A DNA stretch of 33,418 nt, taken from Candidatus Competibacter sp. (GTDB taxonomy: Bacteria; Pseudomonadota; Gammaproteobacteria; Competibacterales; Competibacteraceae). The translations under genes were made by a program, and so were the position numbers. Positions within the stretch are counted from its first letter, which is position 1; each line of letters opens with the position of its first letter. The notes beneath the pieces are model-generated. The model was not told the origin of the DNA. It made no database searches and saw only the letters and a list, made by a program, of their open reading frames with translations. Below are positions 22,277-30,744 of this stretch, piece after piece. The stretch spans positions 1 to 33,418 of the forward strand of contig JARSSH010000009.1 of NCBI GenBank assembly GCA_029624815.1. Reading direction: 5' to 3'.

Positions 22277-23206
22277 ATGAGTGCTCGTTCCCTCAGTTCC
22301 CGCGCCATCATCGGCGAATTCTTCCTGCGGCTCGATCAAGACCTGGCCGGCACCTGGATTCCGGGGGTATCCCGCGAATTCCAGTCCGATCAAGAATCGG
22401 AGACCTACAAATGGCTCGGCATGTCTCCGGCCATGCGGGAGTGGGTCGGCGGCCGTCAGCCGCGCGGGATGCGTGCCAATGGCATCACCATCCCCAACAA
22501 GAAATACGAGTCCACCCTCGAAGTGACGATGGATGAGATTCGTCGCGATAAGACCGGGCAGGTGATGATTCGGGTGCAAGAGCAAGCCGAACGGGCCAAC
22601 GCTCATTGGGCCAGCTTGCTGTCCACGCTGATCATCAATGGCGAATCGACCGCGTGCTACGACGGGCAGTATTTTTTCGACACCGATCATAGCGAAGGCG
22701 ATAGCGGCACGCAGTCCAACGATATCACCAACGATATCACGACCACGACGGCGCCGACCGCCAGCGAGCTGCAAGCCAGTATTCTGCTGGCGACGCAGGC
22801 CATTCTGGGCTTCAAGGACGACACCGGCGAGCCGATGAACGAAAACGCCCGTGAGTTCCTGGTGATGATCCCGGTGCCCTATCTCGGCGCGGCGGCGACC
22901 GCCCTGGGCGCGACGGTAATCAGTCAGACCAGCAACACGCTGATGGCGCTGGGCAGCCTGGGCGGATTCACCTACAAGTTGGCGACCAATGCCCGGCTGA
23001 CCTGGACCACCAAGCTGGCGGTGTTCCGCACCGACGGCGCGATGTCGGCCTTGATTCGTCAATCCGAAGAAGCCGTCAAGATCGCCGCGCAAGCGGAAGG
23101 GTCGGCGGAAGAGTTCAACAACGACCGCCACCTCTACGGCATTTCCGCGCGCCGGAATGTTGGGTATGGCTACTGGCAGAAAGCCTGCCTCGTGACGCAT
23201 ACCTGA
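22277..23206 (+). CDS. Major capsid protein (Mu gpT-like)
   Basis: The protein is 309 aa with the conserved gpT pattern: FQSDQESETYKWLGMSPAMR, GMRANGITIPNKKYESTLEV, CYDGQYFFDTDHSEGDSG and VWT-like ends. It forms the icosahedral shell. AAGGAGG lies before the ATG. It is close to the usual family length (about 300 aa). Confidence 0.94.
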   Translation: MSARSLSSRAIIGEFFLRLDQDLAGTWIPGVSREFQSDQESETYKWLGMSPAMREWVGGRQPRGMRANGITIPNKKYESTLEVTMDEIRRDKTGQVMIRVQEQAERANAHWASLLSTLIINGESTACYDGQYFFDTDHSEGDSGTQSNDITNDITTTTAPTASELQASILLATQAILGFKDDTGEPMNENAREFLVMIPVPYLGAAATALGATVISQTSNTLMALGSLGGFTYKLATNARLTWTTKLAVFRTDGAMSALIRQSEEAVKIAAQAEGSAEEFNNDRHLYGISARRNVGYGYWQKACLVTHT

Positions 23207-23207
23207 T

Positions 23208-23636
23208 ATGAGCTACGCCACCCAAGCCGACCTCGAAGACACCTTCGGCGCGACCGAAGTCCTACAGCTTGCGGATCGCGATCAAGACGAGGTGATCGAC
23301 ACGGGAGTCATCGAAGCCGCCTTGGCGCGCGCCGACAGCGTGATCGATGGCTATCTCTCGGGCCGCTATGCGCTGCCGTTGGCGACGCCCTTTCCCGCGG
23401 TCATCGTCGCTACCGCTTGCGATTTGGCCCGGTATTGGCTTCACGACAACGAAGCGACCGAGCGGGTTCGTGAAGGCTTCGAGGATGCCATGGTCTGGCT
23501 GAAGGATGTGGCGGCCGGCAAGGTGTTGCTGCAATTGCCCGCCGCCAGCGCCAATGTCGCGGTGGGATCGCCGGACGGTAGCGCGCCGGATCGGGTCTTC
23601 GATCTATCCGGCGAAACCCTGCTCAGTCAATTCTGA
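23208..23636 (+). CDS. Mu gp36-like head completion protein (DUF1320)
   Basis: The protein is 142 aa. The pattern YATQADLEDTFGATEVLQLA, ADSVIDGYLSGRYALPLATP and LARYWLHDNEATERVREGFE is that of DUF1320, a head-completion/connector protein. It starts one base after the capsid stop. Confidence 0.9.
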   Translation: MSYATQADLEDTFGATEVLQLADRDQDEVIDTGVIEAALARADSVIDGYLSGRYALPLATPFPAVIVATACDLARYWLHDNEATERVREGFEDAMVWLKDVAAGKVLLQLPAASANVAVGSPDGSAPDRVFDLSGETLLSQF

Positions 23637-24061
23637 TGCCGCAGCCCTACGCCCTGCCCGAACTGATCGGCGCGCGCTTGGAGGCGCAAAGCCTGGGCGT
23701 GCCGATTCTGTACGCCGCCGATCTGGATGGGGTATCCGAAAATTCCCAAGTCGCGCCCGCGATTCACGTTCTGCCGTATCAGTTGACGGTCGTCGATGCC
23801 AGTGACCCCAACGCCATTGCCTTGAAAGAGGTGGTGGTGGTGGCCGTCGTCGTTCGTTTCGCCAATCAACGTAGCGGCCAGGGCGTGCGGCAACTGGCTT
23901 CGCCCCTGCTGGCCCGCGCGGCATTGGCGCTGGCCGGCTGGCCGCCCACCACCGACTACGAAAAGCTGCAAATCGAAACGCCGCCCCTGCCTCGGCTCAA
24001 AAACGGCCACGGTTCGTATCCAGTCCAGTTTTCCACCCGTTACCAGTTGAGTGCCCCATGA
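23636..24061 (+). CDS. Tail terminator-like protein (Mu gp37 type)
   Basis: The protein is 141 aa with alternating helix and strand (PELIGARLEAQSLGVPILYA, a long hydrophobic VVVVAVVVRF strand, and a C-terminal PVQFSTRYQLSAP). The position between gp36-like and tail tube genes fits the tail terminator that caps the tail tube. Start and stop overlap its neighbours. Confidence 0.75.
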   Translation: MPQPYALPELIGARLEAQSLGVPILYAADLDGVSENSQVAPAIHVLPYQLTVVDASDPNAIALKEVVVVAVVVRFANQRSGQGVRQLASPLLARAALALAGWPPTTDYEKLQIETPPLPRLKNGHGSYPVQFSTRYQLSAP

Positions 24062-25065
24062 CCACGCTCATTAATTCAACCGTCGAATACGAGGCCGGGC
24101 AGTCGCAGAACGCGTTCGCCGCGATGACCGATTCCGGCGATCACGCCATTTTTACGCTGGCGGCCAAGCCTTGGAGTCAAGCGACCGGCTACGAATACAA
24201 GATCGCGCCTTATGGGTTGGCCACCGGTGGCGTCATTTCGCCGGCCGCCGCCGCCGGCAACAATAACGTCGATGTCGCGGCGCTGACGGCTTATGCGCCG
24301 GGCATGACCGGCGCCAGCGCGACCACCGGGCTGATTTCGGTCGGCGCCGCCACCAATATCGCCGCGACGCGCGGCACGACCAATGGCTATCGGATCACCT
24401 CGATCACCGTGGATTCGACCGGAGCGGTGGTCGCCGTGTCGGGCACCGAGTCTACGGCTTTTACCGAGACGCGCGGCGCGGCCGGTGGGCCGCCATTGAT
24501 TCCGGTCGGCAGCATCGAAATCGGCCAAGTACGATTGAGCAGTATCACGGCCGCCGTCATCGCTTCCACCGAGATCTTTCAAGTGGTGGGCACGCATCAA
24601 GAGCGCTACGACTATCCGGTGTGGTCGGAAGACCCAATCCGGGGACAGGTCGAATTTTCCTCGGCGTTGCCACTGATTCATACCGGCCCCGTGCCAAAGA
24701 AGGTCATGGCGCGGGTGGCGACGCCCCTCTTTGCAGTCATCGAGCCGGCCCGCAACTGGAAGCCGGCGGAAACCTCCAACAGCGCCAGCTCGCAGCAGTA
24801 TTACAACGGCAAAACCGTGGGGTCGTTCACCACCTCGCAGGGACAAGCAAGTGTCGAGCTGTCGTTGGGCGATGGAGTCAGCGATGCCATCATCGCCAAG
24901 ATGGGGCAAAACCTGTGCTGGCGCTACAAGCCGGACAAGTACCGGACACCCTATCAGATTACCAAGGGCGTCGGCAGCATCGCTCGCACCAACACGGCGG
25001 GCGCGAGCCCGACCGCGACGATCACGATTTCGGTGCAGCAGCCGTCCGTCGATTTCGCGTCGTAA
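24058..25065 (+). CDS. Tail tube (major tail) protein
   Basis: The protein is 335 aa, beta-rich, with a Thr/Ala-rich insert (residues 60-160) and a conserved core (IEIGQVRLSSITAAVIASTE, YDYPVWSEDPIRGQVEFSSA). The C terminus carries a typical NTAGASPTATITISVQQP strand. It is placed before the chaperone pair and the tape measure, as in siphophages. No sheath gene is present, so the tail should be non-contractile. Confidence 0.82.
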   Translation: MTTLINSTVEYEAGQSQNAFAAMTDSGDHAIFTLAAKPWSQATGYEYKIAPYGLATGGVISPAAAAGNNNVDVAALTAYAPGMTGASATTGLISVGAATNIAATRGTTNGYRITSITVDSTGAVVAVSGTESTAFTETRGAAGGPPLIPVGSIEIGQVRLSSITAAVIASTEIFQVVGTHQERYDYPVWSEDPIRGQVEFSSALPLIHTGPVPKKVMARVATPLFAVIEPARNWKPAETSNSASSQQYYNGKTVGSFTTSQGQASVELSLGDGVSDAIIAKMGQNLCWRYKPDKYRTPYQITKGVGSIARTNTAGASPTATITISVQQPSVDFAS

Positions 25066-25071
25066 GCCGCC

Positions 25072-25542
25072 ATGACCACCGACTTTGATTTCGAAGCACT
25101 GATGGCCAAGCCGTGGGAGCCGCCCACGGCTCAGGTCCAAACTCCGACGGCCTTAATACTTCATGGCGCCCCCCCGCATTTCACGGTGCGCATGGCTACT
25201 GCCGAGGAAATGGCGCGGGCCAACGATGCCCGCATGATCGCGGAAAAGGCGCGGGCGATGCTGGAGGCGCTGGCGGGTCTGGGTGGCCAGCGTCAGGCCG
25301 CGATCTACAAAGAGGCGGTGGGGTTGTCGTCCGAGACCGTTCCCGATGAGTTCGTCAAGCAAGTCGAGTTCGTGACGATGTGCACGGTGTCGCCGCAGCT
25401 CAATCATGAGCGAGCGCTGTGGCTCAGTCGATTCCAGCCGCTGTTCTTTAAGTGGCTATTCCTCAAGATCATGGAGCTGTGCCAAGAGGGCGCAACGTCG
25501 GGGGAAGCGCCGCCCTCTACCGAGACCCCACAGTCCGCCTAG
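25072..25542 (+). CDS. Tail assembly chaperone G-like
   Basis: The protein is 156 aa. Chaperones of this class bind the tape measure during tail assembly. The pattern EEMARANDARMIAEKARAML, then VTMCTVSPQLNHERALWLSR is phage-specific, and the last 30 residues are Glu/Ser/Pro-rich and flexible. Near its end the frame is followed in the -1 frame by a second ORF, so a fraction of product should be extended (see frameshift). Confidence 0.75.
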   Translation: MTTDFDFEALMAKPWEPPTAQVQTPTALILHGAPPHFTVRMATAEEMARANDARMIAEKARAMLEALAGLGGQRQAAIYKEAVGLSSETVPDEFVKQVEFVTMCTVSPQLNHERALWLSRFQPLFFKWLFLKIMELCQEGATSGEAPPSTETPQSA

Positions 25543-25682
25543 CGCTGGCCTTGTGCCGCGAGCATGGGCGTTTTCTGTTCGAAGCGCTGCCCGACCGGTT
25601 TCCGGGGCGGCGCTTGACTCCGGTAGAGGCGCAGGTGTGGGGGCTGTACTACAACGATCTGAACGCACAACGCCATGGCTGA
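25500..25682 (+). CDS. Chaperone T-like extension reached by -1 frameshift
   Basis: The -1 frame from the G-rich stretch at 25500-25506 encodes ALYRDPTVRLALALCREHGR and then GRRLTPVEAQVWGLYYNDLN, about 59 residues, ending at 25682. This frame lacks a good ribosome site of its own; an ATG at 25452 gives non-family residues first. Tail chaperones G and GT of lambda are made by the same kind of slip. The slip site G GGG GAA is not a perfect heptamer. Confidence 0.6.
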   Translation, partial: GGSAALYRDPTVRLALALCREHGRFLFEALPDRFPGRRLTPVEAQVWGLYYNDLNAQRHG

Positions 25683-28443
25683 CCTGACCACCGCAATCAA
25701 AATCATTCTGTCCGGCGGCGATACGGTCAGCGCCGGATTGCGCGCGGTCGGCGGGGCGATGGGCGATCTGTCTGAGCGCGGGAAAAGTCTGACCCAGCCC
25801 TTCGCGGATGCAACATCCGGGATTTTGAAGTTCGAAACCGGCGTCCTTTCGGTCGGCGCGGCGGTGACGGGGTTTGCGATTGGGGCAGCCGACAAGTTCG
25901 ACGCCTCGTTTCGAGAAATCGCGACGCTGACCGATCAGTCGGTGGAAGGCTTGGGCGATTTTCGCCAGGCGATCCTGGATTATGCGTCCAGCTCTACCCA
26001 AAGTTTGGAGAACATTACCGGCGCGGTTTACAACGCGATTTCCGCTGGCGTTGATTATAAAGATTCCCTCAGTTTCATATCGGCGGCGGAAAAGTTGTCG
26101 GTCGCCGGCAAGGCCGAATTGAATCAAACCGTATTGGCGTTGGTGAGTACGCTGAATGCCTACGGTGCATCCACGGATCAGGCCGGCAAGTACGCCGACA
26201 TCTTCTTCCAGGCCGTCAAACAGGGCCAAACCACCTTGCCGGAGCTGGCGTCGTCTTTATCAGGCGTAACCAGCACGGCAGTCTTGGGCGGCGTGTCCTT
26301 CGAACAAGTTGCGGCGGCTCTCGCTACCCTGACTGCCGCCGGAGCGCCGACCAGCGAAGCAATTACCCGCGTCAACGCTTTGTTGTCCGCCATCATCAAG
26401 CCGAGCGGCGAGGCGGCCGATCTGGCCAGAGAATTGAGCCTGCAATGGGATATCCAGGCGCTCAAATCCAAGGGCTTGTCGGGCGTGCTCGAAGACATGG
26501 CCACCAAGACCCAAGGCGCGGGCGACAAGATGGCTATTTTGACCGGTGGCACGGAGGCGCTGAACGCCGCCAATGTCCTGGCGATCAGCAGCGCCGGCAA
26601 GTTCAAGGATAATCTGGCCGCGATGGAGCATGCGGCGGGCGCGGTGGAAACGGCGTTCGGGAAAATGAAGGACGCCACCGATACGCTGGGCCAGGCGTTC
26701 ACGGTCGCGCTGATCAGCCTGGGGGCGCCCTTGCTCGATGAATTCAACGCGATCGAGGATGCGCTAGCGGAGCTGGCCAAGTCCGTTGGCACGGCGGTGA
26801 AATCGGAAGCGTTCGCGCCGCTGATCGCCGTGATCGAAACCAATCTGGGCAAGATCGCGGCGCTGATTGGCGATACGGCCAAGAACCTGCAGGCAGCCAT
26901 GAACGGCGTCGATTTCAAGCCCTTTGCGCAATCGCTACAAGGCTTATTCGATAGCGTTGCCAAGCTCTTCAACTTCGATGCGCTTTCCACCGAAAAAGGG
27001 CTGACAACGGCCATTCAAACCATCGTCAACTTGCTGACGCAGACCACCACGTATTCAACGGGCGCTTTACAGTCGATTGGCCCCTTTGTGAATAAACTGG
27101 GCGAAGTCGCGGTGGCCATTTCGACCATCGACCTCGATAAGATCGCGGCCATCGGCCAAATTGGCGGTTATGCGCTGGCGGCCAATGCGGCTCTGGGTTT
27201 GCTGGGGACATCGGCGCTGGCGATTTCCGGCGCGGCGAACGTGACATCGGCCCTGGGCACGGCGTTCGCGGCGGTCAAGGCCGAAGCGGCGGCGCTCAGT
27301 TTGGTCCTGGTCGGCGGCGGGACGGGGGGCTTGTTGGCAGCGCTGGGCACCGCCGGCATCGCGGGCGCGGTCGGCGTCCTCAGCTATGAGGTCGCGAAGT
27401 CCACGGGACTGGGCGAATGGCTGAACGATGTGCTGGCGCCGGATTGGTTGACGGGGAACGGATCGACGCTGGGTACCGCCATTGCGGATGTCGCCGAAAA
27501 AATGGGGCTGCTCGGTGGGGCGGCCGAACAGGCGCAACCCAAGCTCGCGGCCTTGCCGCCTTATTTCGACGCCGAGGCCAAGGCGGCGGCGGCTACCCGC
27601 GCGGAAATCGACGGCTGGCTCGATGCGCAAGAAGCCGCAGCGAAAAAGGCGGCGGATACCGGGCCGGAAATCGCCAAGCTGACAGAACATTTCCGCGCGC
27701 TGGGATATGTCTATGATGCCTTGACAGGCACGCTGACCAAGTTGAACGTGGAGCAGGCGAAAAACAACGATACCTTGCCCGATGGAGTTAGGGTGTCACT
27801 CGCGTATCAATCCGCGGGGGCGCAAGCCGGCATTTACGCCACGGCGCTGGAAGGCATCGCGACGCAGTATGAGCAGGTGGGAGTGAAAACCGTCAAGGCC
27901 ACCGGGGCATTCAAAGCCGTCGGCGACAGCGCCAGCGATCAGGCCAAGAAAGTCGATGAGGCCACCAAGAAATCCCAGGAATACCAAGCCAAGATGGAGG
28001 AAATCGCCTCCAACGAACGGATCAAGATCATCGAGGCAAAGGTCACGCTGAATGTCGCGGAACTGGAAGCGCAGACCAAGCAAGTCGAAGCGGCCTTTGA
28101 CTCCATCAGCACCACCATCAACAGCACCGGTGACCTCATCGGGTCGCTGTTTGGCAACCTCGCCGGTGCGGACACCTTCACCAAGCTGGAAATCATTGAG
28201 CAAATCGAGGCCGAGAATAAGCGCCGCGATGCCGCGCTGGAGCTTCAGAGAAAGCTCACGGAAGCCGAGATTGAAAACGTCCGGGCGAAGACGCGCGCTC
28301 TGGATCGTGGCGACTCGCTAATCAAGATTGATGGAACAGGGCTAGCCCCTCAACTTGAGGCGTTCATGTGGGAGGTTTTAAAGGCGATTGAGGTGCGCGC
28401 TAATGCGACATATCTTGAATATTTGCAGGGATTGCCGGCGTGA
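25675..28443 (+). CDS. Tape measure protein
   Basis: The protein is 922 aa and sets tail length (about 0.15 nm per residue, so some 140 nm). The N-terminal TP901-type region (residues about 60-330) is clear: KFDASFREIATLTDQSVEGL, SAAEKLSVAGKAELNQTVLA and LLSAIIKPSGEAADLARELS. The middle has hydrophobic stretches (about 495-585) that may enter the host membrane, and the C-terminal third is helical coiled coil. The start overlaps the chaperone stop. Confidence 0.93.
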   Translation: MADLTTAIKIILSGGDTVSAGLRAVGGAMGDLSERGKSLTQPFADATSGILKFETGVLSVGAAVTGFAIGAADKFDASFREIATLTDQSVEGLGDFRQAILDYASSSTQSLENITGAVYNAISAGVDYKDSLSFISAAEKLSVAGKAELNQTVLALVSTLNAYGASTDQAGKYADIFFQAVKQGQTTLPELASSLSGVTSTAVLGGVSFEQVAAALATLTAAGAPTSEAITRVNALLSAIIKPSGEAADLARELSLQWDIQALKSKGLSGVLEDMATKTQGAGDKMAILTGGTEALNAANVLAISSAGKFKDNLAAMEHAAGAVETAFGKMKDATDTLGQAFTVALISLGAPLLDEFNAIEDALAELAKSVGTAVKSEAFAPLIAVIETNLGKIAALIGDTAKNLQAAMNGVDFKPFAQSLQGLFDSVAKLFNFDALSTEKGLTTAIQTIVNLLTQTTTYSTGALQSIGPFVNKLGEVAVAISTIDLDKIAAIGQIGGYALAANAALGLLGTSALAISGAANVTSALGTAFAAVKAEAAALSLVLVGGGTGGLLAALGTAGIAGAVGVLSYEVAKSTGLGEWLNDVLAPDWLTGNGSTLGTAIADVAEKMGLLGGAAEQAQPKLAALPPYFDAEAKAAAATRAEIDGWLDAQEAAAKKAADTGPEIAKLTEHFRALGYVYDALTGTLTKLNVEQAKNNDTLPDGVRVSLAYQSAGAQAGIYATALEGIATQYEQVGVKTVKATGAFKAVGDSASDQAKKVDEATKKSQEYQAKMEEIASNERIKIIEAKVTLNVAELEAQTKQVEAAFDSISTTINSTGDLIGSLFGNLAGADTFTKLEIIEQIEAENKRRDAALELQRKLTEAEIENVRAKTRALDRGDSLIKIDGTGLAPQLEAFMWEVLKAIEVRANATYLEYLQGLPA

Positions 28444-28784
28444 TTTCGTTATCAGCGCCCACTTATGACCCTGCCGGTTTCTTGATCATCAAGACATTCA
28501 TGTCTAATCCGTATGCCGGGAAACGGCGCGGGAACGTTACGGCCACGCTTGATGGGGGGGCGTATCAATATGATGCGGGTTATTCGGACAGTGATATCAC
28601 GCTCACGGCGCGTCTTTCAAAGCCGAGCAAGGAAATCGTACAAACCTTGCAATATCTCGTCGCCTATTACTCAAAATGCATTTTGGCTTATGAGCGCGGA
28701 TGCTTTTGCGTGATTCCATCGTTCGAAGTATCTGGCGTCGATCTTCGTATGGAGTTCAGAATCCTTGAAAGGCTGGATATATAA
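28440..28784 (+). CDS. Small tail protein, GTG start
   Basis: The protein is 114 aa. The start is GTG 28440, overlapping the tape measure stop, with CAGGGA upstream. It has beta content and the mark MEFRILERLDI at the end. Sequence here turns less GC-rich than the head genes. Position after the tape measure fits a distal tail or tail-tip protein; family not recognised. Confidence 0.65.
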   Translation: MISLSAPTYDPAGFLIIKTFMSNPYAGKRRGNVTATLDGGAYQYDAGYSDSDITLTARLSKPSKEIVQTLQYLVAYYSKCILAYERGCFCVIPSFEVSGVDLRMEFRILERLDI

Positions 28785-29245
28785 TGGCTTCGACGATCAC
28801 GCCATACACCCATTATTGGGGATTGATACACACAGCCGGAGTTGACCTGTCATCGGCAACCATCAAGGTTGCTTTAGTGTCAAGCGGTTATACGTTTTCT
28901 GCGGCTCACACGATTTTCGATCCGGGCACGGATGATGCGGCGGACCCAAGCTATAACGAAGTAGCTAGCGGTGGCGGATATACGACGGGCGGCATTACGT
29001 TAGCAAATGGCTCGTCTCATCCTGCTTATATTGGCTACGATAATCCGGCCTGGGTGGCGCTCACCAAGACCTTTCGCGGCGCGATTTTCTATTTTTCCGG
29101 GAGCGTCGGTGGGTTGACAGACCCGCTCATCGCTTATTTGTTATTCGATTCGACGCCGGCGGATATTATGGTCACAAACAGCAGCTATGTAATCGCGCTT
29201 GACTTGCTGAAAGGTCTTTTTTATAACCCGGCGGCCTATGCATGA
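28784..29245 (+). CDS. Tail-tip beta protein, paralogue of 18117 gene
   Basis: The protein is 153 aa with the same layout as the protein at 18117: an N-terminal segment, a VALVSSGYTFSAAHTIFDPG strand block, GGYTTGGITLANG and a strand-rich rest. It is likely a structural protein of the tail tip. Lower GC than neighbours suggests later acquisition. Confidence 0.7.
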   Translation: MASTITPYTHYWGLIHTAGVDLSSATIKVALVSSGYTFSAAHTIFDPGTDDAADPSYNEVASGGGYTTGGITLANGSSHPAYIGYDNPAWVALTKTFRGAIFYFSGSVGGLTDPLIAYLLFDSTPADIMVTNSSYVIALDLLKGLFYNPAAYA

Positions 29246-30741
29246 TCGTTGTTTATGTCTGCGGAGTTGTTAATTCAACGGTCTATGTCCGCTCCTACTT
29301 GTGGGACGGCGCAACGGTCAACTGGAGCTATAACCACGGCGCAACCCTCTACGGGATTGCCATCGCGCCCGATGGCCGCATAGCGATATGCGGCGAGTGT
29401 TATGGGCAAGTTGGCGTTCGTGTCTTATCCGAAAACGGCGTTCAATTGTGGAGCTACATTCACGGGGCGACCGCCCCCGTTCGCGCGGTCGCTTTTGACT
29501 CATCGGGGAATCTGATCATCGGTGGCGATTATAGCGACGGAACGAATCTTTATACGCTACGCAAGCTGGATTACAGCGGGTCAGTGCTCTGGTCAAAAGC
29601 CGCGAACGGGACCCGAACTCGATGCGTGGCGGTGGATGCCGATGGTCGGGTCTATGCGGGAGGAAGCGACGGCGTCTTAAGACGGTATCTATCAGACGGC
29701 ACTGTCGATTCGACGTACACGCACAACGCGGAAATCTACGGCGTCGCGATTGATTCGGGCGGAAATGTTTATCTCGGTGGCTCTCGCTATCTGAGCAATT
29801 CCACCCGCAAGCTCAATTCGTCAATGTCGCTACAGTGGTCGAAAGACCATGGCAATGCCGTTTATGCGGTTGCGGTAGACCCTGACGATAACCTGATCAC
29901 TGCAGGCGCGGTCGCGAGTTCGACGTATACCACCCGCAAATATCAGCCGGATGGCACGCTGGATTGGTCGGTGAATCACGGCGATATCGTGTATGGTTGC
30001 TGTGCCGACCCAGCAGGAAACATCTATACGACCGGCGTTCGGATCGGATCAACTACAACACGAAGGTATCTTTCTGACGGATCGCTGACGATTGATCCCT
30101 GGATTGATTGGGGAGCCACTTCGTATGGTGTAAAAGTGCGCTGGGACACGGCGCCGGCTATTCCGTTGGGGCTGGGTATCGCGCAGCCGCTACCGCTGCG
30201 GGAAATCGGTTCATCGGCGCTGCTGACCGGGTTTATTATCTATCGCTGCTACCTGACAGGTGGCAGCGGCACGATTCAAATCCCGCTTTCCTCCTTCCAA
30301 TCCCGTCGCCGAACGGATACGCCCGTTTGGCTTTCCGTTGTTTCTCCCGCCGCAACAGACACGATGATTACCGACATCAATGCCCGCGCCGACGGACAAA
30401 TCATCATCAAGCGTGGTGTCAAATACCCGGACGGCAGCGAACAGCTCGATGAGCTTATGCGCGCCGATTTTGAATCGCTGCGGATCGACAAGGGCGCAAC
30501 GTCCGCCAGTCTGTCACTGACCGGGCGATCCACGGAGATCGCCACGGCTAAAACCCGCGTGCTGCAAGGCGTCTCATATCGCCCCACCAGCAGCGGCGCG
30601 CGGCGCGTGCGGTGCGCGGTGGATACCTATCTGGCGCCGGGCGATACGGCGGATTTAGGCGGGGGGGAAACAATGCCGGTGAATGAGATCGTGATCTGGG
30701 TCAGTCCGCAACAGGCGTACATGGAAGTCGCGGAAGCCTAA
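29242..30741 (+). CDS. Tail protein with seven-bladed beta-propeller
   Basis: The protein is 499 aa. Residues 1-310 hold repeats of about 38-48 residues, each with a YGIAIAPDGRIAICG-like strand pair and a WSYNHG-like turn. Six full units follow an N-terminal half unit, and a final ATSYGVKVRWD would close the ring with the N-terminal strands, giving seven blades. Residues 320-499 are a conserved tail domain (FIIYRCYLTGGSGTIQIPLS, VKYPDGSEQLDELMRADFES, VRCAVDTYLAPGDTADLGGG) found in Mu-like siphophage tails. The propeller may bind a receptor or sugar. The start overlaps the previous stop. Confidence 0.8.
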   Translation: MIVVYVCGVVNSTVYVRSYLWDGATVNWSYNHGATLYGIAIAPDGRIAICGECYGQVGVRVLSENGVQLWSYIHGATAPVRAVAFDSSGNLIIGGDYSDGTNLYTLRKLDYSGSVLWSKAANGTRTRCVAVDADGRVYAGGSDGVLRRYLSDGTVDSTYTHNAEIYGVAIDSGGNVYLGGSRYLSNSTRKLNSSMSLQWSKDHGNAVYAVAVDPDDNLITAGAVASSTYTTRKYQPDGTLDWSVNHGDIVYGCCADPAGNIYTTGVRIGSTTTRRYLSDGSLTIDPWIDWGATSYGVKVRWDTAPAIPLGLGIAQPLPLREIGSSALLTGFIIYRCYLTGGSGTIQIPLSSFQSRRRTDTPVWLSVVSPAATDTMITDINARADGQIIIKRGVKYPDGSEQLDELMRADFESLRIDKGATSASLSLTGRSTEIATAKTRVLQGVSYRPTSSGARRVRCAVDTYLAPGDTADLGGGETMPVNEIVIWVSPQQAYMEVAEA

Positions 30742-30744
30742 AGC

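Noticed and set aside
22262-23200. Minus-strand frame opposite the major capsid gene
   Set aside because: Mirror of the capsid gene with no ribosome site or domain.
12418-28443. Contractile tail sheath gene
   Set aside because: No gene in the virion region resembles a sheath or Mu baseplate protein.
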